From Methylobacterium adhaesivum (GTDB lineage: Bacteria > Pseudomonadota > Alphaproteobacteria > Rhizobiales > Beijerinckiaceae), in contig NZ_BPQD01000003.1 of NCBI RefSeq assembly GCF_022179065.1, positions 248,001 through 312,000 on the forward strand: DNA of 64,000 nt. Reading direction: 5' to 3'. A program made the translations under genes and the position numbers. The notes below the pieces were generated by a model. The model searched no databases. It saw nothing but the letters and a program-made list of their open reading frames with translations, and was not told the DNA's origin. This document shows, in pieces, positions 34,840-43,700 of the stretch (the first letter of the stretch is position 1; the number at the start of each line of letters is the position of its first letter).

Positions 34840-35472
34840 ATGACCGCGTCCGACCCGACCAAGCTCGGCTTCGTCCACCGCTTCGAGGCGGGGACGGCTT
34901 CGCATCGCCCGCCCCTGCTCCTGCTCCACGGCACCGGCGGCGACGAATCCGATCTCCTGCCCCTCGGCCGCGCCGTGGCGCCGGGGGCGGCCCTGCTGTC
35001 GCTGCGCGGGCCGGAACTGGAGAACGGAATGCCCCGCTTCTTCCGGCGCCTCGCCGAGGGCGTGTTCGACGAGGACAGCGTCCGCCGCCGCGCGGCCGAC
35101 CTCGCGGCCTTCATCGGGCAGGCGCGGACGGCCTACGGGCTTCCCGCCCCCGTGGCCCTCGGCTTCTCCAACGGTGCCAACATCGCCGCCGCCGTCCTGC
35201 TGCTGCATCCGGGCGTGCTCGCCGGGGCCGTGCTCCTGCGCCCGATGATGCCCCTGGCCGACCCGCCGGCCGTCGCCCTGGACGGCCTGCCGATCCTGAT
35301 GCTGTCGGGGGCCCAGGACCCCATCGTGCCGGAGGCGAACGCCCGGGCGCTGGCCGAGGTGTTCCGCAGGGCCGGTGCCCGGGTCGAGCACACGATCCTG
35401 CCGGCTGGACACGGCCTGTCCCAGGGCGATGTCACCGCCGCCGAAGCCTGGATCGCGGGCCTCGCGAAGTGA
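34840..35472 (+). CDS. Alpha/beta hydrolase (phospholipase/carboxylesterase type, MhqD-like)
   Basis: Soluble esterase of 210 residues. Oxyanion region LLLLHGTGGDESDLLPLG, nucleophile elbow ALGFSNGANIAAAVLL (Ser), acid in MLSGAQDPIVP and His in LPAGHGLSQGD make a complete triad. The length and GFSNGANIA motif fit the MhqD/YvaK group, often next to ring-cleaving dioxygenases. Here the dioxygenase is 197 bp upstream with a palindromic repeat in the gap. The ATG at 34840 follows ggagaagtgtc; an in-frame start at 34756 lies within repeat sequence and was rejected. Confidence 0.87.
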   Translation: MTASDPTKLGFVHRFEAGTASHRPPLLLLHGTGGDESDLLPLGRAVAPGAALLSLRGPELENGMPRFFRRLAEGVFDEDSVRRRAADLAAFIGQARTAYGLPAPVALGFSNGANIAAAVLLLHPGVLAGAVLLRPMMPLADPPAVALDGLPILMLSGAQDPIVPEANARALAEVFRRAGARVEHTILPAGHGLSQGDVTAAEAWIAGLAK

Positions 35473-35476
35473 AACG

Positions 35477-35505
35477 GGCGCCGGCCTCGCGGCCGGCGCC
35501 TCTTT
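35477..35505. terminator. Bidirectional terminator
   Basis: Perfect 10-bp stem ggcgccggcc/ggccggcgcc with a tcgc tetraloop, then tcttt. It lies between the convergent esterase and siderophore receptor genes. Confidence 0.8.
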
Positions 35506-35515
35506 CCGTGACGCT

Positions 35516-37663
35516 TCAGAAGTTCGCCACGATCTGGAACCGCACGAGGCGGGGCGCCCCGGGGGAGATGTTGTTGTTGCCGTCGGCGGTGGCGATGTAG
35601 CGCCGGTCGAACAGGTTCTCGATGTTGACCTGGGCGCGGACGAACTCATTCACGCGGTAGAACAGGCCGAGGTCGAACCGCGAGAAGCCCGGCAGCCGGA
35701 CGGTGTTGTCCGAGGATGCGAAGGTGTGTGTCTGGTAGATGTAGCCGACGCCGAACGAGAACGCCTGGGTGACGTCGAACTTGTTCCAGAGGGTGAAGGT
35801 GTTGAACGGCACGAGGCCGACAGTGTTGCCCGCCGTGATCGGGGTGCTGCCGTTGGTGAAGCCGCTGACGATGCGGGCGTCCGTGAAGGCGTAGCCGCCC
35901 GCCACCTGCCACCAATCGGCGACGTAGCCGTTGGCGCCGATCTCGGCGCCCTTCGTGTTGGTCTGTCCGGTGGCGAGGAAGAAGCCCGGCTGGTTCGGAT
36001 CGCTGAGGCGCTGGTTGAAGCGGTCGAGGTTGTACAGGGCGCCCGTGAGCTGCAGCACCGGGCTGACGTCGTATTTCACCCCGATCTCGGAGTTCACGAA
36101 CTTCTCCGGCTGGGTGACGGCGAGGCCGCTCGTCAGGGTGCCGAACTGGTCGCCGGCGCTCGGCAGGTACGACACCGAGTGACTGGCATAGAAGGCGAGG
36201 TTGGCCAGCGGCTTCACCACCACGCCGACGCGCGGCGAGACGAGGTCGTCGATGCGGCTCTGAATGACGTTGGTGCGCCGGTCGCGGGCCGAGAAGTCGA
36301 AATGGTCGTAGCGCAGGCCGCCGATGAACTGCAGGTGCTCGTCGACCTCGATCTGGTCTTGCGCGTAGACCGCCGCCAGGCCGAGATCGTAGGCGCTGTT
36401 GACGCCCGACGCGATGTTGCGGAACGTCACCGGCACCCGCGAGACCGGGCTCAACGGGTTCACCACCAGAGTCTGTGTTCCGGTCGTGGCGAAGAACCCG
36501 TCCTGCCGGAACGCGATGCCGGTCTGGTAGCCGAGTTCGAACCCGCCGAGGAGGGTGTGCTTGAGGGGGCCGGTGTCGAACTTGTAGGTGAAGTCGTTCT
36601 GGCTGAAGTAGTTCGTCCGGTTGGTCTCGTTGTTGTACGCGGCGATGTTCACCCGCGTCCCGGCGGCGTTCACCGCTCCGCCCGGATAGATGTTCTGATA
36701 GAACTTCTGGTAGTCGGCAAACCGCAGCTGGCTGTGCATCTGCACGCCCGAGTCGAACGCGTGGTCGAGGACCGCCGTGGCGATATTGGCATCGACCCGC
36801 GCGTAGCTGTCGAACGGATTGCCAAAGAAGGTCGCGGTGTTGTCGCGGTAGCGATAGGGCCGGCCGAACTGCGAGGGAATGCCCCGGTCGGCGGTGCGCT
36901 CGTCGTGGAAGTACTCGTAGGAGAGCTTCAGGGTGGTGGCCGGCCCGAGCAGGAAGGTCATCGTCGGATTCACGCCGTAGCGGCGGATGTCCACGAAATC
37001 GCGGTAGGTGCCGGTGTCCTCGAACACCCCGTTGAGGCGGAAGGCGACGGTCTCGTTGATCCGGTCGCCGGCATCGACGGAGACGCGCTTGTTCCAGTAC
37101 TGGCCGCCCTGGAGCACCACCTCGCGGACCGGCACGCCGTCGGCCTCCTTCAGCACGCGGTTGATGATGCCGCCACCGCCGCCGCGGCCGAAGATCATCG
37201 CGTTGGAGCCCTTCAGCACCTCGATGCGCTGGGTGTTGTACAGGTCGCGGAAATACTGGACGTCGTCCCGCACGCCGTTGACGAAGAAGTCCGCGTTGGA
37301 CCGCTGGCCGCGGATGACGACGTCGTCGCGGTTGCCCTCGCCCTGGTGCGGGATGATTCCGGGCACGTAGCGGATCGCCTCGTTGATGCTCTGGAAACCC
37401 TGGTCGCGGATCTGCTGCTGGGTCACCACCGACACCGATTGCGGCGTGTCGAGGAGCGGCGTGTCGGTCTTCGTGGCCGTGCGGGTCTGCCGGGTCAGGT
37501 AGCCGATGGTGGCGCCGCCCGCCGCCGCGCCCTCGACGCTGAGCTGGTCGAGGGTGACGGCCTGGCCTGTTTCCCCCGGCGCAGGCTGCGCCTGCGCCGT
37601 ACCCGCCGCCAAGCTCCCCGCCAAGAGGAGCCCGACCACCGGCCCATCGCATCTCCGAAGCAT
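35516..37663 (-). CDS. TonB-dependent siderophore receptor (Fiu-like)
   Basis: Outer-membrane receptor of 715 residues. Signal peptide about 1-26 (VVGLLLAGSLAAGTAQAQP), then the plug domain with TDTPLLDTPQSVSVVTQQQIRDQGFQSINEAIRYVPGI, HQGEGNRDDVVIRGQRSNADFFVNGVRDD and EVLKGSNAMIFGRGGGGGIIN, typical of catecholate/hydroxamate siderophore receptors. The beta-barrel ends in the consensus LFDRRYIATADGNNNISPGAPRLVRFQIVANF with a terminal Phe. No siderophore synthesis or TonB genes are nearby, so it may serve foreign siderophores. An Irr-like site lies about 140 bp upstream. Confidence 0.93.
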   Translation of the reverse strand: MLRRCDGPVVGLLLAGSLAAGTAQAQPAPGETGQAVTLDQLSVEGAAAGGATIGYLTRQTRTATKTDTPLLDTPQSVSVVTQQQIRDQGFQSINEAIRYVPGIIPHQGEGNRDDVVIRGQRSNADFFVNGVRDDVQYFRDLYNTQRIEVLKGSNAMIFGRGGGGGIINRVLKEADGVPVREVVLQGGQYWNKRVSVDAGDRINETVAFRLNGVFEDTGTYRDFVDIRRYGVNPTMTFLLGPATTLKLSYEYFHDERTADRGIPSQFGRPYRYRDNTATFFGNPFDSYARVDANIATAVLDHAFDSGVQMHSQLRFADYQKFYQNIYPGGAVNAAGTRVNIAAYNNETNRTNYFSQNDFTYKFDTGPLKHTLLGGFELGYQTGIAFRQDGFFATTGTQTLVVNPLSPVSRVPVTFRNIASGVNSAYDLGLAAVYAQDQIEVDEHLQFIGGLRYDHFDFSARDRRTNVIQSRIDDLVSPRVGVVVKPLANLAFYASHSVSYLPSAGDQFGTLTSGLAVTQPEKFVNSEIGVKYDVSPVLQLTGALYNLDRFNQRLSDPNQPGFFLATGQTNTKGAEIGANGYVADWWQVAGGYAFTDARIVSGFTNGSTPITAGNTVGLVPFNTFTLWNKFDVTQAFSFGVGYIYQTHTFASSDNTVRLPGFSRFDLGLFYRVNEFVRAQVNIENLFDRRYIATADGNNNISPGAPRLVRFQIVANF

Positions 37664-37799
37664 GATCGTAACTTTCGTCGTCCCGCCGGGCCGTCAGGCG
37701 GCGCGTAACAAGTGGGAAACATTCCCCACGGCCGGCGCCCGTCTACGATGCGGCGCAGGAACGACAAGCGCTCCGAAATGGCTATTCCGGCTGTTGATT

Positions 37800-37814
37800 T
37801 TTAGCTGTTCTAAG
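37800..37814 (-). promoter_or_regulatory. Irr-like operator upstream of the siderophore receptor
   Basis: TTTAGCTGTTCTAAG agrees with the Irr box (TTTAGAA-N-TTCTAAA, from memory) at 11 of 14 defined positions. It lies in the AT-richer part of the 37664-38037 intergenic region, 137 bp upstream of the receptor start. Nothing else could be supported in that 374-bp region except the purB leader at its right end. Confidence 0.4.
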
Positions 37815-38037
37815 ACTTGTTACAGGAAGACCGCTAAGTGCCGTGGCATCGGCACGAAAAAGAGCTCATTTCCATCCTGTAATTGCTCCAGTCTGGCAAA
37901 GTCTCTTGTGGGGATTGATAAAAATACAACACGGGTCGCGGCGGGCGGCCCTGTTGGCGCCGTGGTTGAGGCCGCCCCCTCCCCCATGCTAGGCGCCCCC
38001 TCAGAGAAGCCCGCATCGTGAAGAGTCCGAGGCGCCC

Positions 38038-39345
38038 ATGATCCCCCGTTACAGCCGCCCCGAGATGACCGCGATCTGGTCACCCGAGACCCGCTTCAAG
38101 ATCTGGTTCGAGATCGAGGCGAACGCCACGACGGCGCTCGCCGAGATCGGCGTGGTGCCGAAGGCCGCCGCCGACACGATCTGGGAGAAGGGCCGCGACG
38201 CGGTGTTCGACGTCGCGCGCATCGACGCCATCGAGGCGGTGACGAAGCACGACGTCATCGCCTTCCTCACGCATCTCGCCGAGATCGTCGGCCCGGAGGC
38301 GCGCTTCGTCCACCAGGGCATGACCTCGTCGGACGTCCTCGACACCTGCTTCAACGTGCAGCTCGTGCGCGCCGCCGACCTTCTTATCAAGGACGTCGAT
38401 GCCCTGCTCGCCGCGATCAAGCGCCGGGCCTTCGAGCACAAGATGACGCCGACCATCGGCCGTTCGCATGGCATTCATGCCGAGCCCGTCACCTTCGGGC
38501 TCAAGCTCGCGCAGGCTTACGCCGAGTTCGAGCGCAACCGCGCCCGCCTCGTGGCGGCCCGCGAGGAGGTGGCGACCTGCGCCATTTCGGGGGCGGTCGG
38601 CACCTTCGCCAACATCGACCCACGCGTCGAGGCGTACGTCGCCAAGGCCATGGGCCTGTCACCCGAGCCGGTCTCGACCCAGGTGATCCCGCGCGACCGC
38701 CACGCCATGTTCTTCGCGACTTTGGGCGTGGTGGCGAGCTCCGTCGAGCGCCTGTCCATCGAGGTGCGCCATCTCCAGCGCACGGAAGTGCTGGAGGCGG
38801 AAGAGTTCTTCTCGGAAGGCCAGAAGGGCTCGTCGGCCATGCCGCACAAGCGCAATCCCGTGCTCACCGAGAACCTCACGGGCCTCGCCCGCATGGTGCG
38901 CTCCTACGCGCTCCCCGCCATGGAGAACGTGGCCCTGTGGCACGAGCGCGATATCTCGCACTCTTCCGTCGAGCGGATGATCGGCCCTGACAGTACCGTG
39001 ACCCTCGACTTCGCGCTCGGCCGCCTTACCGGGGTCATCGACAAGCTGCTGATCTACCCTGAGCAGATGCAGCGCAACCTCGACAAGCTCGGCGGCCTCG
39101 TCCACTCGCAGCGCGTGCTCCTCGCGCTCACCCAGGCCGGCGTCTCCCGCGAGGATTCGTACCGGCTGGTCCAGCGCAACGCCATGCCGGTCTGGCGCGG
39201 CGAGGGCGACTTCCTCACCCTGCTGAAGGCCGATTCCGACGTCACCGCCGCGTTGACGCCCGAGCAGATCGAGGATTGCTTCGACCTCGGCTACCACTTC
39301 AAGCACGTCGACACGATCTTTTCGCGGGTGTTCGGCGCCGCCTGA
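38038..39345 (+). CDS. purB: Adenylosuccinate lyase
   Basis: Purine enzyme of 435 residues that splits SAICAR to AICAR and adenylosuccinate to AMP. It starts MIPRYSRPEMTAIWSPETRFKIWFEIE, has the region FVHQGMTSSDVLDTCFN with the catalytic-loop Thr-Ser-Ser, the His in TIGRSHGIHAEPVTFG, and the superfamily signature GSSAMPHKRNPVLTENLTGLAR. Start ATG at 38038. The partner enzyme for AMP synthesis, PurA, is encoded 1.5 kb downstream on the same strand. Confidence 0.97.
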   Translation: MIPRYSRPEMTAIWSPETRFKIWFEIEANATTALAEIGVVPKAAADTIWEKGRDAVFDVARIDAIEAVTKHDVIAFLTHLAEIVGPEARFVHQGMTSSDVLDTCFNVQLVRAADLLIKDVDALLAAIKRRAFEHKMTPTIGRSHGIHAEPVTFGLKLAQAYAEFERNRARLVAAREEVATCAISGAVGTFANIDPRVEAYVAKAMGLSPEPVSTQVIPRDRHAMFFATLGVVASSVERLSIEVRHLQRTEVLEAEEFFSEGQKGSSAMPHKRNPVLTENLTGLARMVRSYALPAMENVALWHERDISHSSVERMIGPDSTVTLDFALGRLTGVIDKLLIYPEQMQRNLDKLGGLVHSQRVLLALTQAGVSREDSYRLVQRNAMPVWRGEGDFLTLLKADSDVTAALTPEQIEDCFDLGYHFKHVDTIFSRVFGAA

Positions 39346-39403
39346 ACCCCGTCGCACGATTCCTGCGTCGCGCATCCTCTCTCAGCGATCCGAAGGCCAA
39401 CCC

Positions 39404-40264
39404 GTGTCGAACCCCCGCATCGTCTACCTCAACGGCGACTTCCTGCCCTTCGACGAGGCGCGGGTACCGATCATGGATCGCGGCTTCCTGTTCGCCGACG
39501 GGATCTACGAGGTCTCGGCGATCCTCGACGGCCGCCTCGTCGACAACGAAGCGCACCTCGCCCGCCTCGACCGGTCCCTGGGCGAGATCGACATCGCCAA
39601 CCCGCACACGCTTGGCGAATGGGTGGCCCTGCAGACGGAGCTGGTGGCCCGCAACGGCGTCGCAGAAGGTCTCGTCTACATGCAGGTGACGCGCGGCGTG
39701 TTCGAGCGCGACTTCGCCTATCCGCCGGCCGGCACCCGGCCGACGGTGATGATGTTCACGCAGGAAAAGACCGTGGCGGCCAATCCCCTGGCGGCCAAGG
39801 GCGCGCGCGTCATCACCGTGCCGGATCTCCGCTGGAAGCGCCGGGACATCAAGTCCGTGGCCCTCCTCGCCCAGGTTCTGGCCAAGCAGCAGGCCGCGGC
39901 CGCCGGGGTGGCGGAAGCCTGGATGGTCGAGGACGACGCGGTGACGGAGGGCTCGTCCTCGACGGCCTTCATCGTCACGGCCGGCGGCACCCTCGTCACC
40001 CGTCCGCTCTCGACGGCGCTCCTGCCCGGCATCACCCGGCAGGCGGTCCTGCGCCTCGCGGCCGAGGCCGGGCTCGCTCTCGAGGAGCGCCTGTTCTCCG
40101 TGGCCGAAGCCCTTGCGGCGCAGGAGGCCTTCTACACTAGCGCCTCGGCCTTCGTGATGCCGGTGGTGGAACTCGACGGAAAGACCATCGGCACCGGCGC
40201 TCCCGGTCCGCACACGCGGCGGTTGCGCGAACTCTACCTGGAACTGGCCCGCGCCGGGACCTGA
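39404..40264 (+). CDS. D-amino acid aminotransferase
   Basis: PLP enzyme of fold type IV, 286 residues. It begins RIVYLNGDFLPFDEARVPIMDRGFLFADGIYEVSAILDGRL, has the PLP-lysine region PDLRWKRRDIKSVALLAQVLAKQQA, and the phosphate-binding EGSSSTAFIV and PGITRQAVL. The RRDIKS context and length match D-alanine transaminase rather than IlvE; 4-amino-4-deoxychorismate lyase is a less likely relative. It would supply D-glutamate or degrade D-amino acids. Start GTG at 39404 after cgaagg. It follows purB by 58 bp. Confidence 0.87.
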   Translation: MSNPRIVYLNGDFLPFDEARVPIMDRGFLFADGIYEVSAILDGRLVDNEAHLARLDRSLGEIDIANPHTLGEWVALQTELVARNGVAEGLVYMQVTRGVFERDFAYPPAGTRPTVMMFTQEKTVAANPLAAKGARVITVPDLRWKRRDIKSVALLAQVLAKQQAAAAGVAEAWMVEDDAVTEGSSSTAFIVTAGGTLVTRPLSTALLPGITRQAVLRLAAEAGLALEERLFSVAEALAAQEAFYTSASAFVMPVVELDGKTIGTGAPGPHTRRLRELYLELARAGT

Positions 40265-40361
40265 TCCCGGCACAAGACGGCCGCGTCTCGTCGCAACGCA
40301 GGAACGCATCGGCATCGCATCGGTTTGTCCGGGACATGTCCCCCTCCGAAGAGGTGAACCG

Positions 40362-40685
40362 ATGCGTACGATCCGGCCCGCGATAGCATGGCCCCTGGCC
40401 GCCGGCCTGAGCCTGATGGCGTCCGCCGCCCTCGCCCAGACCACCGCGCCGAACCTGCCGCCCCCGAGCCAGACCGTGCCCGAGAAGATCCAACCCGATG
40501 CCGGAGCGCCTGGTACGGGGGGGACGCTGAGCGACCGCCTCGAAAAGAACGACGGCGTGATCAAGCCGCCGGCCAACACCGCCCCCGGCCTCGTGGTGCG
40601 CCCGCCCGATCCGAACCCCGGTTCGATGCCGGTGATCAAGCCCGGCGATCTGCCCGGACGCGAGCCCGGCACGGAGGCCAAGTGA
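40362..40685 (+). CDS. Small secreted proline-rich protein
   Basis: Hypothetical protein of 107 residues. Signal peptide about 1-25 (IAWPLAAGLSLMASAALAQ), then a Pro/Gly-rich unstructured part (NLPPPSQTVPEKIQPDAG, VVRPPDPNPGSMPVIKPGD). A strong ribosome-binding site, gaagagg, precedes the ATG at 40362. No domain recognised; likely periplasmic. It sits between the transaminase and purA genes but with its own spacing of about 100-160 bp on both sides. Confidence 0.7.
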   Translation: MRTIRPAIAWPLAAGLSLMASAALAQTTAPNLPPPSQTVPEKIQPDAGAPGTGGTLSDRLEKNDGVIKPPANTAPGLVVRPPDPNPGSMPVIKPGDLPGREPGTEAK

Positions 40686-40844
40686 TCCGGCGGAGGGAGA
40701 CCGCCATCCCCCGATGATTCGGCACGGGTTTGGCGCCTTGCTTGATTTCCGCGGACGGATCGCGGAAAGACCCGGAGATTGCGGAGGTCCGGCCCATGCG
40801 GCCGGGCCGCCTTCGCGCGGGTCCTCCGGACAGGTCTTTTGTGA

Positions 40845-42137
40845 ATGACAAACGTCGTCGTCGTAGGCGCCCAGTGGGGTGACGAAGGCAAGGGCAAGAT
40901 CGTCGACTGGCTCTCCGAGCAGGCCGACGTGGTGGTTCGCTTCCAGGGCGGGCACAATGCCGGGCATACCCTGGTGGTGAACGGCGTCACCTACAAGCTG
41001 GCGCTGCTGCCCTCCGGCGTGGTGCGTGGCGGCAAGCTGTCGGTCATCGGCAACGGCGTGGTGGTGGATCCGTGGCACCTCGTCGACGAGATCGCCCGCC
41101 TCCAGGCCCAGGGCGTCGAGATTTCACCCAAGACCCTGCGGATCGCCGACAACGCCACGCTGATCCTGCCCCTGCACCGCGAACTCGATCATTTCCGCGA
41201 GACCTCGAATGCGGGGCTGAAGATCGGCACGACGAAGCGCGGCATCGGTCCGGCCTACGAGGACAAGGTCGGGCGCCGTGCCATCCGGGTCGTCGATCTC
41301 GCCGACGAGAGCACGCTCGCCGCCAAGATCGAGCGGGTGCTGACCCACCACAACGCCCTGCGGCGCGGGCTCGGCATCGACGAGGTCGATGCCGGCGCGC
41401 TTCTCTCCGAGCTCAAGGCCATCGCGCCCACCATCCTGCCCTACGCCGACACCGTGTGGAAGCTCCTCGACGAGGAGCGCCGGGCCGGCAAGCGCATCCT
41501 GTTCGAGGGTGCGCAGGGCGCGCTCCTCGACGTCGACCACGGCACCTACCCGTTCGTGACCTCCTCCAACATCGTCGCCGCCCAGGCCGCCACGGGGTCG
41601 GGCATGGGCCCGTCGGCCATCGGCTACGTGCTGGGGATCGCCAAGGCCTACACCACCCGTGTCGGCGAGGGTCCGTTCCCCACCGAGCTCTTCGACGAGA
41701 TCGGCGAGACCATCGGCGCCAAGGGCCGCGAGTTCGGCGTCAACACCGGGCGCAAGCGCCGCTGCGGCTGGTTCGATGCCGTGTTGGTGCGCCAGACCGT
41801 GAAGACCTCGGGCATCGACGGCATCGCTCTGACCAAGCTCGACATCCTCGACGGGTTCGAGACCATCAAGGTCTGCACCGGCTACCGCCTAGAGGGCCAG
41901 GTGATCGACCATCTGCCGGCCAACCAGGCCGCCCAGGCCAAGGTCGAGCCCATCTACGAGACCATCGAGGGCTGGTCCGGCACCACGGCCGGGGCCCGGT
42001 CCTGGGCCGATCTGCCGGCGCAGGCCATCAAGTACGTGCGCCGCATCGAGGAACTCATCGGTGCGCCAGTGGCGCTGCTCTCGACCTCGCCGGAGCGCGA
42101 CGACACGATCCTGATGCACAGCCCCTTCGAGGATTGA
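40845..42137 (+). CDS. purA: Adenylosuccinate synthetase
   Basis: GTP-dependent enzyme of 430 residues that joins IMP and aspartate to give adenylosuccinate, the first step from IMP to AMP. The N-terminal signature [73 protein letters not shown] and the C-terminal substrate loop [15 protein letters not shown] are all present. Start ATG at 40845. The upstream 160 bases show no obvious riboswitch. Confidence 0.98.
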   Translation: MTNVVVVGAQWGDEGKGKIVDWLSEQADVVVRFQGGHNAGHTLVVNGVTYKLALLPSGVVRGGKLSVIGNGVVVDPWHLVDEIARLQAQGVEISPKTLRIADNATLILPLHRELDHFRETSNAGLKIGTTKRGIGPAYEDKVGRRAIRVVDLADESTLAAKIERVLTHHNALRRGLGIDEVDAGALLSELKAIAPTILPYADTVWKLLDEERRAGKRILFEGAQGALLDVDHGTYPFVTSSNIVAAQAATGSGMGPSAIGYVLGIAKAYTTRVGEGPFPTELFDEIGETIGAKGREFGVNTGRKRRCGWFDAVLVRQTVKTSGIDGIALTKLDILDGFETIKVCTGYRLEGQVIDHLPANQAAQAKVEPIYETIEGWSGTTAGARSWADLPAQAIKYVRRIEELIGAPVALLSTSPERDDTILMHSPFED

Positions 42138-42211
42138 GAGCGAAGCGGACGGGCGGCGCATCCGCTCCTGGGCGGGGCGCCGCTTCTTGAGGCGAGCGGA
42201 CCCGAGGCACG

Positions 42212-43624
42212 ATGGCCGACTACTATCCCCTGCTAGCGCGTGCCCTCGAGGCGATGCCGGATCGCTCGCCGACCCTGCGCAAGGCCGTCTACGAGCGCGC
42301 GCGCAGCGCCCTGATCGGCCAGCTCCGCTCCCTCGACCCGCCCCTGTCCGACGCGGACATCGATCTGGAGGCCCGCGCCCTCGAAGTCGCCATCGAGCGG
42401 CTCGAGACCGATTACGCGCCTTCGGCGCCCCCGCCCCCGCCTGAACCGACGGCGCCCGCTCCGGCGGACACCTGGCAGGACCTGCCGGAATCGATCCCCG
42501 ATGCGCCGGAGCCCGAGCCGCTTCGCGTCGCCTCCCGGGCATCGGAGCCGTTCCTGCCGCCGGCCCCTCCGCCCGATCTCGGGCGGACGCCCTTCATGCC
42601 GCCGGAATCCCAGGCTCCGGCGCCGATCATCCCGATTCAGGCCCGCAAGGGCCGCGAGCCGGCCCCCCCGTCCGATTCGGCCGAGACGCCGCCGACCGCC
42701 CCCGAGCCCGCTCCCCCGGAGCCGGAGACGGACGACCTCGCGGCGGAGTCCGGCGCCGGGCGCCAACGTCCGCGCATCGACGTCGTCGCGCCCTCGGCCG
42801 GCCGGTCCCGCCTCCTGCGCAATATCGTCGTGGGGGCGGTGCTGTTCACGGTGATCGGCCTCATCGCCGTCGCGGCCTTCCTGCTGCGCGACAAGCCGGC
42901 GGACCTGCAGCCCATCGCGTCCGAGCAGCAGGACACGGCGCCGGGCGGGGCGGAGAGCAAGTACGCCGACCGCATCGGCGGCGACCCCGCCCCCGCCGCG
43001 TCACCGGCCCGGCCCGCGCCGTCGAACGCGTCTCCGAGCCCCGCTCAGCCGAGCGCGGGCCCGGCCGATCTCGCGGTGGCGCAGCGGGCGGTCTTCTATG
43101 AGGAGAACACCTCCGCGGCCAACGCCGACCCGACGGTGGTGCAGGGTCGTGTCCAGTGGCGCCTGGAGACGGTCAACGGCGAGCGTGGCCAGCCCCTGGA
43201 GACCGTGGTGCGAGCGAACCTCGATTTCCCCGATGCGGGAATCGCGCTGACGATGACGATCAATCGCAACCGCGACGCGACCCTGCCGGCCTCGCACACC
43301 ATCGAACTCGCCTTCACCACCGAGGGGGCCCCCGGCAGCGCCCGGCGCACGGTTCAGGATATCGGCCTGCTCCAGGCCAAGGAGGAGGAGAATGCCCGGG
43401 GCTCGCCGGTCTCGGGCCTGCCCGTGCGGGTGCGCGAGAACCTGTTCCTCATCGGTCTGTCGTCCCTGCGCAACGACATCGAGCGCAACACCGATCTGCT
43501 GCTGCACCGGAACTGGTTCGAACTGGCGGTGAAACTGAGCACCGGATCACGCGCCATCCTCACCTTCGAGAAGGGCGGCTCCGGAGCGCAGGTGATGGAG
43601 AAGGCCTTCGCCCAGTGGCAGTGA
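42212..43624 (+). CDS. Membrane-anchored protein of unknown function
   Basis: Protein of 470 residues. An N-terminal segment of about 70 residues (MADYYPLLARALEAMPDRSPTLRKAVYERARSALIGQLR, then ERLETDYA) recalls a helical domain common in Methylobacterium proteins of unknown function. A long Pro/Ala/Glu-rich linker (about 70-190) leads to one membrane helix (NIVVGAVLFTVIGLIAVAAFLL, about 206-227). Another low-complexity linker precedes a C-terminal periplasmic domain of about 170 residues (VAQRAVFYEEN...LIGLSSLRNDIERNTDLLLHRNWFELAVKL). No enzyme motif is seen. Start ATG at 42212. Confidence 0.75.
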   Translation: MADYYPLLARALEAMPDRSPTLRKAVYERARSALIGQLRSLDPPLSDADIDLEARALEVAIERLETDYAPSAPPPPPEPTAPAPADTWQDLPESIPDAPEPEPLRVASRASEPFLPPAPPPDLGRTPFMPPESQAPAPIIPIQARKGREPAPPSDSAETPPTAPEPAPPEPETDDLAAESGAGRQRPRIDVVAPSAGRSRLLRNIVVGAVLFTVIGLIAVAAFLLRDKPADLQPIASEQQDTAPGGAESKYADRIGGDPAPAASPARPAPSNASPSPAQPSAGPADLAVAQRAVFYEENTSAANADPTVVQGRVQWRLETVNGERGQPLETVVRANLDFPDAGIALTMTINRNRDATLPASHTIELAFTTEGAPGSARRTVQDIGLLQAKEEENARGSPVSGLPVRVRENLFLIGLSSLRNDIERNTDLLLHRNWFELAVKLSTGSRAILTFEKGGSGAQVMEKAFAQWQ

Positions 43625-43631
43625 GGGGGCG

Positions 43632-43682
43632 GGCGGCCCTGTGAACAGGGCCGCCATTGGCCCCGTGACGGGGCCGCCATTC
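43632..43682. terminator. Tandem hairpins between convergent genes
   Basis: Two adjacent stems, ggcggccctg/cagggccgcc around tgaa and ggccccg/cggggcc around tga, each ending in gccatt. They lie between the membrane-anchored protein gene and rpoH, which converge. The near-duplicate arrangement suggests duplication of one hairpin. Confidence 0.6.
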
Positions 43683-43700
43683 GTCCGGTGACGACCGCCG

